NCBI GenBank assembly: GCA_031772625.1
Contig: CM062815.1
Location: 115,514,989 to 115,578,988, forward strand
Length of the DNA: 64,000 nt
Direction: 5' to 3'
DNA from: Pinus tabuliformis
Taxonomy: Eukaryota; Streptophyta; Pinopsida; Pinales; Pinaceae
A program made the translations under genes and the position numbers. Every line of letters begins with the position of its first letter. The first letter of the stretch is position 1. The notes beneath the pieces were generated by a model that did not search any database, was not told the DNA's origin, and saw nothing but the letters and a program-made list of their open reading frames with translations. Below, in pieces: positions 47,076 to 60,615 of this stretch.

Positions 47076-48655
47076 CATAAGAATAATCCAAAATATAATG
47101 AGGGTAGATTCAATCAAAAGATTAATCACCCTAACAAGAACCTTTATGATTCTAAACCTAGACATGAGAGAGTTAGTAATGCCAAGAAAAAATAAATTTT
47201 AAAATAATCATACTTTTAATGAATAAGACTTCTTACATACCTTGCTTTACTTCTTTACAAACATTGTAGGGTTTTCTTGAAATTAGCTATGATATTTATA
47301 TCTGCAATCTTTATTGACAAATATAACCAAGCAAAAATATACTATGGTGTCAATTTGTTAATTGAGAATTTCTACGCAACAACGTTGAGGAAATCAAAAT
47401 AGATTACTTATCTTCTTGTGGGAAAGGTTTCCTTTTGTACAAGATCATCTGCAATATTTTGCTTGAAAAATATTCAAGAGCATAATGAATTCCTAGGATT
47501 CTTTTGAGTACAAGTATTTAAATAAAAATATATCAAAATTATTGCAAAAGATTTGTCATAATCCTACAAACCCTAGGTATCATGAGATTATGGATTCTTT
47601 AAAGAAAACAATAGAAGTAATATAAAGGGTCTAGAATTTCATAACTAAACCCTAGGCATTGTATGTTTGACTCAAGTGAACAGTCATACATACCTCATTT
47701 TATTGAATTTACTTCTCTCCTTGCAATTTGAAGATGCAATGTTTGATAAAAGAAAAAAAACAATACTTACTTGACCTTTGGTGAAGACTTCACATGTTGG
47801 AGCAAGATAATTGAATTGTTGTAGGCTGCCTTCTTCTTTGAAACAATGACACTAGGCTTGATACCTTACTTATAATTGTAGTCAAAAAGTTAGATAAATA
47901 AATAGATAAAATAAGCAGTACTTACTTGACTATTGATGAGATCCTTTATTTCCTCACGCTGGTTTAATATGAACTCAATTAAAGACTTTTTATTTTCTTC
48001 AAAATTTTGAATAGCAGAGAGTGGCTTCTTTGTTACATATAAATCTAGGCCTTACTATGCATTTCTATTTAAATAGGCTACGAATTCCAAAATGTATTTC
48101 TATATATGTTTAGACATTTATAAGGGATGAAGTGCTTGATTCTTTTCAAAGCTCCAAGGTTAATGGATTAGGTTTTAGTGACGTAGACTTCTCACAATAT
48201 ATCTTATTATGTCAAGAACTGAGATCCTCCAAGTTTGTCTTTCAAGTCACTTTGGATCTTACATATATATAAGCAGATTCTTATCCCTTTTCTGCAGAGA
48301 TCTTGGCCCCTTTGATTATATGGAGTGACAGAGATTTTACAGCAGACCCATAGTATTGCTAAATAGTTTGATTTCCGATTCTTTTAATTCTTGAAGCATT
48401 GTTGGTTATATGGACTTTTGTAATTTGGTCACTTTCCAGGAATGATAATTTCATATTTTATAGATGCTTCTTAGGATAGGATATGGATCTAGACTACTCG
48501 GATAGGGCTTAAATACTTGCTTTAGAACTTCGCTCTTCTCATTAGGACACTCGTCCTTGAGAAAGATATTAAACTAGCCTCTCGGTCTTTTAGGATATGA
48601 CTTCAACTAACCTCACTCTTCCTATTATGATCATTGTAACTAGGGCTTGATACCA

Positions 48656-49106
48656 TGCAACTCGTTCTCCTTTATTTCAGCTCCCTTCATCCAGTCTTAA
48701 TATCATGTGAGTATCATCACAATTTCAGTTTCCTGTGACAGACTTCGCTTGCCCAGATTTTCCTTCTTCATATTTTCATATACTTCTTTACTAAGCCCAT
48801 TAAAAAGTCGAATTCATTCCTTTATATAGTAGTTGGAGCATCCAATAATAAGTTGACTTGTCAATTTGTGAAGAGGTCGACTTGTACACTATTGAATATG
48901 GTTGTCATGATGAGTTTGAGGCCGACTTGAGAGGAAGCTGACTTGGTGGAGGATAGATACAAAAATAAATTTTCTTTCTTGATCTAAAGGAGCCCAAGAA
49001 GGGTCTCTTACAATAATGACTTTGATTTTGACTGAACAAAAAATCCTAGAGCACACAATGGGTGCTATGACATATCGATTATTGACCCAAGCATGAAACC
49101 CATGCT
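48656..49106 (-). repeat. Element D, 5' LTR (right), interrupted by the chromovirus
   Basis: 451 bp matching the first part of 44940-45514. The match ends at the TGTTATG terminus of the next element. Confidence 0.75.
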
Positions 49107-51856
49107 TGTTATGTAACCAGCTCACAAAATAGAAGAAAAGATAAATCAATGACTTCAAAATCAACCTCTTTGAGGGGGGAACCTCTTTTACATTACACAA
49201 ATGAACAATTCTTGGATGATACAAATGACAAAAGCTCCATTCAAAATATAGGAGTCTAAGGGGTCACAATATAATCAAAGCCGACATAACAATAATAATA
49301 TAAGGGAACAACAATAACAATAGTGGGCTTCTATGGGGCACAATAATAACAATATGGGGACCATAAGGGCACAACAATAACAATAAGGGCTACAGTGACA
49401 ATAGTAATGGGGGAATCACTAGTATTATAGGGACCTAACATGCCCCTCTCCTTCAAAAAAGTGTTGTACTCAACACTTGAGTAGTTCTGGATGTTTTTGT
49501 ATAAAATTCTCACCTTCCCATGTGGAATGTTCAGTGGGTAAGTTCTTCCACTTGATGAGATACTTCGAAATTGATCGATTTCATAGCTGTCAAGTTCTTG
49601 TTTATGTGACTGGTTCAAGTTCCAATATGATTTTTCCTTCCTCATTAAGTTTTGGCAATATTGTTTGAACTGGGAGTTTTTCACCTATAACATTCTTTAA
49701 GCATTAAACATGGAAAACTGGGTGCACTTGGGACGCTGTAGGAAGCTCCAATTTGTATGCCATAGTACCAATATTTTGCAACACCTTGTATAGACCATAA
49801 TACTTTGGTGATAATTTATTATCCTTCTTAGCTTGATTGAGGGACATTTGTTTATATGTTTGTCATCGTAGGAATACCGAGTCATCTACATCAAAAATTC
49901 TTTCGCTGTGATGTTGATCTGCTTGTTGTTTCATTCTATTTTGCGCCAGAGTGAGGTTATCCTTTAAGAGTTGAAAAACTTGTTGTTGATGCTCGATGTG
50001 ATCTTCCACTGCTTGAACCTTAGAATTTTCTCTTAAATATGATGTGATGGACGGTGGATGATATCCATAAAGTGTCATAAATGGGGTCATTTTTGCTGCA
50101 GTATGGAAGGAAGCGTTATACCACCATTTAGCCAGAGGCAACCATTTGAGACATTGTGTCTGTTTATCAAATACAAAGCAACGAAGATATCCTCCCAAAC
50201 ATTTGTTTACTATCTCAGTTTTCCCATCATATTGAGGATGATAAGATGAGCTATGAGCTAACTGAGTACCAAGACAAGAAAACAATTATGTCCAAAAAAT
50301 TCCAGTGAAAATGGGATCTATGTCACTTACAATAATCATTGGGTTTCCATGTAGCTTTTGAATTGTTTCCATAAATGCAGTAGAAACCATACTAGCTTTA
50401 AATGAATGTGATAATGCACAAAAGTGTGCATACTTGGTAAGTCTATCAACTACCACCATGATGACACTCTTTCATTCGGACTTGGGTAAATCTGTGATAA
50501 AATCCATTGAAACCTCCTCCCAACGTTGGCTTGGAATGGATAAATGTTGTAATAGACCCGAGGTCTTAGTTGTTTCAACTTTATTTTTTTTGAAAACTAA
50601 ACATTCCGCCACAAAATTTTGAATATCTGATTTAAGGCCATCCCAAAAAAATTATTTCTTAACCCTGTGGTAAGTTTTTAAAAATCCCGAGTGCCCTTCT
50701 AAAGGAGAGGTGTGAAATTACATAAGAATATTTTGTTTGAGTTGGGAATTATTACATAGGTATAAGCGATCTTTGTACCATAACAAATCATTTTTCTAGC
50801 TAAATGTATCAGATGTACTGGGATCTTGTTGTATCTTTGGAATGAGTGCCCACACTTCTTTGTCATTCTTCCATTCATCCCTTGATTTGTTTATCCAATT
50901 TGGTTGGATAATAGAAATGGCACAAAGTAATGCTTCCACATCCTCATCCTTTCTTAAGAGTGCATCTGCCACAATATTTTGCTTCCCTTTTTTGTAGATG
51001 ATTTCAAAGTCATAACCCAACATCTTTGTGACCCATTTTTGCTGCTCTTCTAAAGATAATCTTTGTTCTAAAAAGTATTTAAGACTATCATGATCTTTTT
51101 TTTACCTTGAAGTGTCTTCCCATTAGGTAGGGTTTCCATTTCTTAAGTGCATGTAGTATTGCCAACATTTCCTTCTCATAAAAATCTTTGTGTAAAACAT
51201 TTCCTTTGATTGGACGACTTTCGAAAGCAATGGATTTTTCTTCTTGCATTAAAACAACACCAATTCCATTTCTTGAGGCATCACATTCCACAATAAAGGT
51301 TTTTGTGAAGTCCGGCATAGCTAATATTGGTGCTTAGCACATTGCCTCTTTAAGATGTTCAAAGGCCTTCGTTGCTTTTGGAGTCCATGAAAATGCATCT
51401 TTCTTCAATAATGTTGTTAGAGGTGCTACTATTCTCCCATAATTCTTAACAAACTTGCGATAATACCTTATCAACCGAAGTGATCCTAGCAAATGCTTTA
51501 TGGATGTGGGGATTTTCCATTCCTTAATGGCTTTAATTTTGCTAGGGTCTACCTTCACACCTTCATGAGATACAATATGACCCAGATATTCTACCCCTTG
51601 TACTCCAAAGAAAAATTTGGAGCTTTTTGCATATAACTGTTTCTCCTCCAATAGTTTGAGCACCCTGTCAACATTTTGAACATGATCCTTGCAAGAGTTG
51701 TTATAGATTAGTATATCATCAAAAAATACTAACACAAATTTTCTAAGGAAGGGTTTGAAAATGGAATTCATTAAACCTTGAAATGTAGAAGGTGCATTAG
51801 TAAGGCGAAAAGGCATGACCAAAAATTCATAATGACCCTCATGAGTTCTAAATGTT

Positions 51857-53195
51857 TGTTGGGCTAATTTATGTTGTAAATTAACACAAGTATTTCATTA
51901 TCAATCCAGGTTTGTAGAACTTGGAGGCATGTCCAAAATGTATGGATATCAGATGTAGTCAAGGTTAGAAGATAAAATATGAATAATTGAGGAAATACAT
52001 ATTATAAACATAAATCTAATTAAGTAATTTCTAATTCACTTATGCAATATATGTGAGATGAAGTGGCTCCTAACTTAGGAGAACCAATTGTGTCCTTCTT
52101 CTAAAAGATTACTTCATGAAATAGAAATAAAAAACCCACTAATTGGCAATAGTTTTAAGATGCATAAATAAATAATGAAATGGGCTCCTAACTTAGGAGG
52201 TCCTTCTTGTTCGTCATCACAAATTCATTCATCATAATATCATTGTTAGAAAACTATAAACTCATAAAATTACTTGAAAGCAAGAAAGATGAATTTTAGT
52301 TTTTACTCATTAATCCAATAGAAGTAGGGTTCAACTTGAAAACTGGGTTGTCCCTTCATATAAAGATGATAAATAAACCAATATTCATCAGAAAACATAA
52401 AGCATCATACATCAAATCAAGTAATAAAATCTGAAGCAAAACTAGTTTATGAAAATCAAGCTAGATTAACCATGAAGTGTACTTAGCTTGGAGTGGGGGC
52501 CCTCCACCCTTGCCTTGCACACTTGAAGAGATTATCAACGAATATAAACTCAGTCAATCATCCACACCACTGAACAGAAAAATGAAGGTAGAACAGGTTC
52601 CTCAAATTAACTCAAAGTATTCAGATGTCTCAATATAAAATTATACAAATTTTATATATCATAAGCCTTCAATGTTTTGGCTTAAATAGAAGAATATGAA
52701 ACAAATTGATCTAAAATATATCTAACAACTATATCTATCCATATCCCACCTATACAAGTCGAACTCACCCATCCTATCATTAAAAATATAGAAAATCCCA
52801 TGAAATCATAAAACTGCCCTATTTCCTAGGGATTTCCTGAATGACTGGTCATGTTTAACTAGCTTTGATCGGGCCTATTTATGTTTGGTTTGACCAAACC
52901 AATAGGATTTATTTCAATCCTAGTTCCCAAGCTTTCCATAAATGTATTCAGCTCGTGCCCAAGTGTCCTACAAACATGACATCCATGTAGCCATTACAGG
53001 AATTTCTGATTCTGTCCAAATATGCACTTGAAATTCAATTTTCATAAAAACATCTAAAAATTGAAAAATTAAATTTATATACCTGAATATGCATAAATAC
53101 ATCAAAATGAGGTGTATGTGATGGAAAATGGATGGAAAGTATAGAAATTAAGTATGTTTTATGAAGCAAAACTGGACCAAAAATGAGGGCCAACA
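51857..53195. mobile_element. Solo LTR inserted in the chromovirus RT
   Basis: The ends TGTTGGGC at 51857 and GGCCAACA at 53195 are flanked by a perfect target duplication ATGTT (51852-51856 and 53196-53200). No internal region, gag-pol frame or second LTR copy is found in the 1,339 bp. It interrupts the RT domain within the element and so is younger than it. Confidence 0.85.
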
Positions 53196-55004
53196 ATGTT
53201 GTTTTCGGAATGTCTTCAGTCTTCATTATGATTTGATGATATCCTTAACAAAGATCCAACTTGGTGAAGTAAATTGATCCATGTAATTCATCCAATAATT
53301 CATCAATGACAGGAATGGGAAATTTATATTTAATAGTGAGCTTATTGAGCTCCCTATAATTCGGACACATGCGTTGTGACCCATCCTTCTTGTGCACCAA
53401 TACTACTGGAGCAAAGAAAGAACTTTGACTAGGTTGAATTATACCAACCTCTAGCATTTATGCAACCATACGTTCAATTTCACTCTTTTGGGCATAGGGA
53501 TATCTGTAAGGCTTGATGTTTGGAGGAACGCTTCCTGGAATCAAATGAATATCATGATCATGATCACTGATAGGTGGGAGGCCTTTGGGAGTCTCAAATA
53601 CCTTGGAATGATTGTCCAAGATTTTTTGGAGATCTGGAGAAATAGATGATTTTGATGTGGGAACCTCTAGTGAACATAATTGTGAAATTATGCCTTGTTG
53701 TTCTTTCTTTAGAAGCTTTGTCATTTTCTTAGAGCTTATTATTTTTCTTGGTTTCCTTGCAATACCCCTTAATTCAACTTCCTTTCCTTCCGAAAAAAAA
53801 ATCATGAAATGTTCTTGAAAATTAAAAGATATTGTACCAATTGTAGCCATTGGACTCCTAGTAAAACATCATCACCACCCATTGGAATGGAAAGCATTGG
53901 GCTATTCAATACATATTCTCCCATGGATAGCTTGATATTATGGCACTTTCCAGAGCAATTTTGGTTTCTCCACTTGCAACCATCACTTGACACTCTAGTG
54001 CTAAATATAGGAAGCAATTAAATTCCTTGTGATATTTTGAGGAGTGGTAATTCCAACCAATGCATTACAAGATATGGTCAGATTCATTTCTTCTTTCTCT
54101 AGGTTTTGTTCCTAGTGTATATCCTCTTCTTTTGACGTTTCTTGTTCCTTTTCTTCCTCCTCTTCACAATCTATGTAAAATAATTTCTTCTCAGCACACT
54201 TATGACCTTTAGTTATTTTCTATCACAACTAAAGCAAAGCCCTTTTTCTAATTTTTCTTCAAATTGTTGTGGTGTCAACCTTGTAGGTTGTGGAAGGGTA
54301 GGGACAACAACACTTCCATCTTTATAGTTGTGAGTGGTAGGCTTCCATGTTGCCATAATTTTTCTTTCCATTTTTCTTGCCAACCTAAATGCCTTCTCCA
54401 ATGAATCAGGTTCCCAAAGGTGGACCTCATATTGGATGTTATCCTTTAAAGTCCCTATGAACACATCAATCCTATGCTCCTCTGGAATATTTTCCCTTAT
54501 ATTCAATTTTTGGAAGTCCTCAATGTGCTCCATCATTCAAACCTTTTGTTTGAGATTTATCAATTGGCTAAAAAAGGTATTGCTTTTTGTATTCTCATAA
54601 TGTGCTATCATTTCTTCCGTAAAAATTGCCCAAGTGACGATTTGTTTATGAGAGCAAAGTCACCAATACCGTAGAAATTGATTTGGTTCCAAATATAAAG
54701 TTGTAATGCATACCTTTTGTGTGTTTTGCACATTATGGAGATCGAAATATTGCTCTATCTGTAGTATCCATGTTATGGGATCCTTGCCATCAAACTTCCT
54801 CATATCGATCTTTGGAACATGGTGGGTCTTCAATCCAACGTTAGAGTCTATGAAATCATGATTAACATTTATTTTGTTCTCATCATGAGTTTCCTTTACT
54901 ACCCTTTCGCCATTAGTAAGCATTTCTTGTAGCAAATTTGTCAAATTTGTCTTCAAATCTTCCATGTTGCCTTTAAGTTTTATATACCATCCATCTTAGC
55001 TTCC

Positions 55005-55135
55005 ACGCCTTTCTTTGAACCATCCATCTCAGCTTCCACACCTTTCTTTAAACCATCCATCTTAGCTTCCATGCCATCCATCTTAGCTTCCACACCTTTC
55101 TTTAAACTATCCATCTTAACTTATGTTACTTTTTG
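55005..55135 (-). repeat. Short tandem repeat in the gag N-terminal region
   Basis: The word CCATCTTAGCTTCCACACC, with variants, recurs about five times with CTTTCTTTAAACCAT spacers. On the minus strand it reads as a repeated MDGLKKGVEAK-type helix, just upstream of the gag piece at 54660-54965. Confidence 0.8.
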
Positions 55136-55270
55136 TGAGAGTGAATTTTTTTGCACTTGGTCTTGTAATTTTGATATATCATGTTGGATTTCTTCCTCTT
55201 CTTCATGAGCCATGCTAGATATTTCAGGTTTCTTACTAAGTGTTTCCATTCTCTTTCTTCGAGGCATCAA

Positions 55271-55628
55271 TTAATGATAATAATGCTTCACTATGCCCTT
55301 TGAATTCCTTCAAACTAATTTTTCAAACCAAACATATGCAAAATTTTAAAGAAACTACACACCTTTTTTCACTTTGTAGGAGCTCGATATTGAATCTATT
55401 ATATCTCTGTAATTTCATATCTCCAAGTTCTGAAATTACATTCTACGGTAGCCCTACGAGTCCTCTTTCCAACCCTGCAAGTATGATCAAGATTGGATTC
55501 TCCAAGGAAGATTTATGCCAAATCTCCCATGATGATCATATTATAGATGGGTTCAGTAAAGTGAACTTGTACGAAGTGCCACATGACGAGGTGGGACCCT
55601 TTGGATGACTGTTATTTTGTTTGGGTAC
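55271..55628. other. Unassigned stretch between two gypsy elements
   Basis: Contains only an open frame (55240-55608, plus) without a domain. No LTR terminus is recognised, so the junction between the chromovirus and the Tat element is unresolved. Confidence 0.4.
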
Positions 55629-58600
55629 CTATAGTCCTTGATGAGATATTGAATGACCTAGCATGGTCCCTTCAGTCACCAAGAATTCACATTTTTCTGG
55701 ACTAAGAGACAGGTTCATTTCAATGTGTTTGTGCAATAATTTGTCTAGGTTAGTCAGGGCTTCTTGAAAATCATAGCCATAAGGTGTAAAATCATCCATA
55801 TAGATTTCCACTACATCATGTACTAATTCGGCAAAAATACTCAAGACTTCTCTCTCGAAAGTGGCAGGAGCGTTGCATAGGCCAAAAGGAAGGACCCTAT
55901 AGGCAAAAGTACCCCAAGGACAGGTGAATGTGGTCTTATCTTGGTCTTTTAGGCAGATTTGGATTTGGATGTACCCATTGAATCCATTTAGGGAAGAGGA
56001 AAACTTCTTCCCTGCCAGGCCATCTAGCACTTGGTCAATGAAGGGTAGGGGAAAATGATACTTCTTTGTGGCTTTGTTCAACTCCCTGTAATCTACACAA
56101 ATCCTCCACTTACCATTTTTCTTAGGAACTAACACTAAAGGAGAGACCCACTCACTGTTAGAGATAGGGTAAATGAATCCTGCATCTAGCAGTTTTTGCA
56201 GTTCCTCTTTGACTATATCTTTAAGAGTTGGATTCATCCTCCTTTGTGGTTTCCTGACTGGCTTGCAACCTTCTTTGATGTATATGTGGTGAGTAGACAT
56301 TGAGGGGTGCACTCCCTTCATTTCCTTGTAACTCCAAGTGAAGGCTTCTAGGTTTTCTCTCAACATGTAGCATAGATTTTCCTCTTCGAGAGAAGAAATG
56401 GATGGATTAATTTTCAAAGTTTTCTCTGGGCCAAATTCTATGGTTTTGATGTGGAGTGGGCTAGAATTGGCCAAGCATAAGTCAATTGGATGACTATTCT
56501 AGATTTCCTTTACTTATTCTTCTAATGGTAATGAACTAGGGGTTGGACTTTGGAGTAGGTGTTCAATTAAGTCATCCTCATCTTGTTGTCCTCCTCCTAT
56601 GGTTGCTTCCAAAGCATAAAGTTGGGCTGAATAAACCTCATCTTCTTCCTCCTCCTCCAACCATAAAGGTAAATCATGCTCTAGAGAAGGTTGAGCAAGA
56701 GGGTATAGGACTAACTATTTGGACATATGCCCATTCTTGATGGTCATATTCCCAGCTCTGCAGCTAATGTAAGCATCAGCTGTGGCCAACCATGGCCTCC
56801 CAAGGATGAGAGGGTAACCAGTAAGCTTAGCCTTAGGCTGGAGAACTAGAAAATCTGTAGGGTACTCCCAGGAGTCAATGGAGACCATCACATCCTCCAC
56901 AATTCCCTCAGGGGTGACTGTGGAACAGTCTGCAAGTTGCAGAATTGTTGTGGTCTTCCTCAATGACCCTTGGAGGTTGAGCTTGAGCATGGTGTCCTTG
57001 GTCATCACATTAATGGCAACCCTAAGATCAATCAGAGTGTGTGGGACAATGGTGCCATTGATGTGCACATCTACTACAGGGCTTCCAGGGTCCAAATACT
57101 TCAGACATATTACCTGCCCCAGCATTAAGTCGGACATCTACATAATGACATTAATGGTAGGGGCATCCCTTTTTCTTCTTCTTGGATGCTTGAAGCACTT
57201 CTCCTTAATCAACTTATTGTAAATGGGAACATCTTTTATTGCTTGGAGAAGGGGAATATTTACGCATAGATTTCTCAATTCTCCTAGAAGTTCAGTTTCT
57301 TCTGGGGTAGGCTGGAGCGGTTGGGCTAATCTCTTAGGAAAGGGTGGATTTAATTTAAGGTTTCTTTCCTCTCTTTCTTCCTCAACCTCCCTATGTGGAG
57401 AGGGAGGTCGGTTATCTAGGAGAATTCTCCCAGATCTTAGGTTGATCTCCTAGATTTCTATAGCATAAGCTCGGTATGATGTCTCTCCACTGTATACTTG
57501 TTGAGCCTGCCTATTGTTTGGGTTCGGACTTGGCTGGGCAGGCATCTGGGGTTGCTTGGGTGGAGTAGAGTGTAGGAGTTGTGGTTGGATAGGTAGTGGA
57601 GGCAATAGAGCTGGAATATTGTTGTATTGGGGCCTCCACCCCTGGAGAAGGGTATTCCACTGAGGTTGTGGCTGAACATAAGGTTGAAATGATTGGTTGG
57701 CTGGCTGGGAATGATACTGAGATGCATAGGACCAAGGAGGGGGTGCAGACTAGGAAGGATGAGTAGGGGGTCCCCAAGAAGGCATAGTTGTGGTTTGGTT
57801 GGGGTTGTAATATGCATGGGATGACCCTTGCATACTCTGTTGGTATGGTCTAGGCCCAAGAGGTCTCCTTTGGTTGATGTAGCAAAGCTGCTCATTGACC
57901 CCTTTAGCTCCTTGATATAAAACTTTGAGTCCAGGTAAAGAAGGGCACTTGTCTGTGGAGTGGTTTTCTTCACAGACCAAGCAAATATCAATGCAGTTCA
58001 ATGGACATTCATTCCTAGGATGCCTCCTGGTGCATCTAGGACAAAAGATGGCCAATACTTCATTGCTTCCTCTTGCTTCCTTTTGATATTCATGGTGTCC
58101 AATTGCAAGGCAAGGGTTTGCAGCATCTCACTTTTGAAATCTTCCAGCATATTTCCAATTTCACCCTTGATGGATGAGTTGGAAGATGATGTACTGGCCA
58201 TAGGTTGACTACCCCTACCCTTTTTCTTGGCTGCCCTAGAATGGTTTCTAAAGATAGTCTTGATATCCTCATAGGGTAATTGGTAGATATCTCCTCTTGC
58301 TAACAAATTTAAGGTATCTAGAAGATCCTCCCTTACTCCTCTGAGCAGGACCAACTTTAGTGACTCGGGGTCAAGCGTGCACCTCGCCCTTTTGTAACTG
58401 AGCTAGAATATTTCTTCGTAGTCTTGTAAGGATTCATCCTGGCCCATGGTCATCCTGAAAATCTCTTCTTTAGTATCCTTTGACCTACAATAGTCCCTAT
58501 ATTTGTTGTTAAAATCCTGCTGCATTTGAGCCCAAGTTGTGATGCTATCTCCAGGTAAACCCATGAACCAGCGCAATGTTTCATCCTTGAGGATAGATGG

Positions 58601-59949
58601 AAACGATTTTAACTTTTTCTCATCATCTGTATAGTCATAGGTTAGGCATATAACAAAAAACTCAAATATGAAAGTGTCAGGGTCCTCTGTGGTCAGGACA
58701 TGGAAATGAGGTAGAGCAGAGGGGCTTATATTCTTCATCTTAGTGTCCCCATTAGTTTCCCTGATGGGGAAGGCACCCTCAGTTCTCTCTCTATTTCCTC
58801 TGTCATTTCGTTTTTCAGCCATTGGTTTAATAGGAATGGGTTCTTCTTCTTCTTCTTCCCCTATAGGTTCTTCAAATATGTCAGGTTTCTCACTTAAAGG
58901 TTCCTCCAGTTCACACCCACCGAAGAAGAGAGAAGGTTGGCTGTTAAATTGTCCCTACTCCTATGAGGTGTGAAAGGAAATGTTTTTGGGTTGGTTTTTG
59001 GAAGATTTTTTTAGCAAGAGAGTACTTTGCAGAAAAGAATGTTGATTGAATAAAACTACTGACAGAAAGAAACTACTTGTTGAATTAAAATTCTACTTGC
59101 TGAATGGAAAGGAAAGCAGATAATGAAAATTGAAATAAAGGAAGCTACTAGATTAATTTTGCATAAATAAAATAATGGCAGAAAATAACAAACTAGAAAT
59201 AGAAGAAAAGAAAGCAAACTAGAAATAGAAGAAAAGAAAGCAGTACTCATATTCTACTCAGACACCTCCCCCGCAACGACGCCAAAAAGTGATGAGCACC
59301 AGTATTGTAGCAAGGATGCTGCAACTCTTGGGCTACTAGATTTACTTATCAACTCGGGGTTCGTATAAAATTGGAGGTGACAGTACTATATGCACAAGTA
59401 GAAGTGAAGGTCCTGCCTGTTGTCACTTGTTCATCTCACGAGAGACCCTAAGGGTTCCAAGTCAGACTTCTATAGAGTCAGAAGAAGCTTGATTCTTTGA
59501 TCGAAGAAGATAAAATCTATTCTAAGAGAGCTACTCTACTGCAGTAATGAAGAAAACAACTTGTAATGCTAAATCACACCATATCCTAATTAACCATTTA
59601 AACAACCAAACCAAGAAAAATTGCTAAATCAACACTAACCTAATGCTGCTATCTAAGCTACAGAAGTAAAGAGAATCAAACCAAACTAAGGTGTAAGCAA
59701 GGAAACTAAACTAAATCTATTTTCACTTTCTTTTGTTTTTTTGGTGTTTGCGATGATCGGATAGTGTTGAATGACCAAGTCAAATCTCGAGAGTGGCAAC
59801 TTTTTAAGTATATGCAGAAAAAAGTTCGGGAAGGAGTCAAGCGGAAGGCAATCGAAGATCGAAATTAGTGAAAGGGAGACGTAATGAAGCAACAGTGCAT
59901 ATGAACCACTGGATCGATCAACAAACAATAAGAACGAAAGATAAGCAGC

Positions 59950-60230
59950 GAAGATATTATCGCAGGAGATTACATGAAGAGATGGGTGGATCGATCAATG
60001 AACAGGATTAACGAAAGATGAGTGACGAAGATCTTATCGCGGAGGTTGAGTGAATAGATGGACGAATAGAGATGAATGGTGAAGATCTTATCGCAGAGGT
60101 TAAGTGAATAGATGGACGAACATGGTTAACAGGAGATGAATGGTGGAGATCTTATCGCAGAGGTGAAGTGAATAGATGGACGAACAAGGTTAACGGGATA
60201 TGAATGGCAGAGATCTTATCGTGGGAAAAA
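59950..60230. repeat. Degenerate tandem array of about 64-bp units in the LTR
   Basis: GAT(C/A)TTATCG starts at 59953, 60030, 60084, 60148 and 60212. The spacing is 77, 54, 64 and 64 bp, with GATGGACGAAC and GGTTAAC(A/G)GG repeated between. Confidence 0.9.
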
Positions 60231-60426
60231 CGTGTGGAATGATGGAGCGGGTTTTCGTAGGTGGTAAGCAGTTTCTCATGCGCCCTCAAGGCTGTAAGCA
60301 GAATTCCAAAATTTTATGCGATTAGCCTAACTGGGTGACACGTAGAACAAGAAAACCACTTTTCGCATGTGCTCTCAGGCGGATATCGGTCATGCAAGAA
60401 TCCATGTGATATTGTGCAATACTCGT

Positions 60427-60615
60427 TGGATCAAGCTAGACAGATCGATGGTGGAGATTTGGGGCGCATAAAGTATTGAGAGGACGCGATAGCCTTTGGA
60501 TCAAGATAGACAGATCGACGGTGGAGATTTGGGGCGCATAAAGTATTGAGAGGACACGATAGCCATTGGATCAAGCTAGAAAGACTGAAGGTGGAGATTT
60601 AGGGCACATAAAGTC
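60427..60615. repeat. Tandem array of a 70-bp unit, nearly three copies
   Basis: GGTGGAGATTT starts at 60450, 60520 and 60590, exactly 70 bp apart, with TTGGATCAAG(C/A)TAGA and GCATAAAGTATTGAGAGGAC repeated. Confidence 0.95.

Larger units (their letters stand above)
44940..49106 (-). mobile_element. Element D: non-autonomous LTR retrotransposon without coding capacity
   Basis: Direct repeats lie at 44940-45514 (TGTAACTCG...TTCAACA) and 48656-49106 (TGCAACTCG...). The second stops abruptly where the chromovirus begins. On the minus strand a primer site (CATGGTATCAAG) abuts the right LTR, and a purine tract (AGAGGGAA) abuts the left. The 3.1-kb interior has no gag-pol and no long open frame. 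It is rich in AACCCTA/TAGGGTT words (16 cores in about 46455-47075). It belongs to the LARD/TRIM type of non-autonomous elements; diverged LTRs indicate moderate age. Confidence 0.75.
49107..55270 (-). mobile_element. Ty3/gypsy chromovirus containing a solo LTR
   Basis: The left (3') LTR is 49107-49440 (TGTTATGTAACC...GGACCTAACA), followed by a purine tract (minus strand, 49441-49460). On the minus strand the following are visible from left to right: chromodomain (near 49540-49610, LIKWKNLP and STWEGE), integrase C-terminal part (49863-50285, HPQYDGKTE), RNase H (50796-51318), RT (51334-51822 and 53245-53457, with [19 protein letters not shown]), protease region (53802-54017, VQWL) and gag (54213-54965). 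A start codon lies near 55267. The right LTR is not seen. Broken, with several breaks, and interrupted at 51857-53195. It is inserted in the right LTR of element D. Confidence 0.85.

Noticed and set aside
55240-55608. Plus-strand open frame of 122 residues
   Set aside because: No domain, and it crosses the chromovirus gag start on the other strand.
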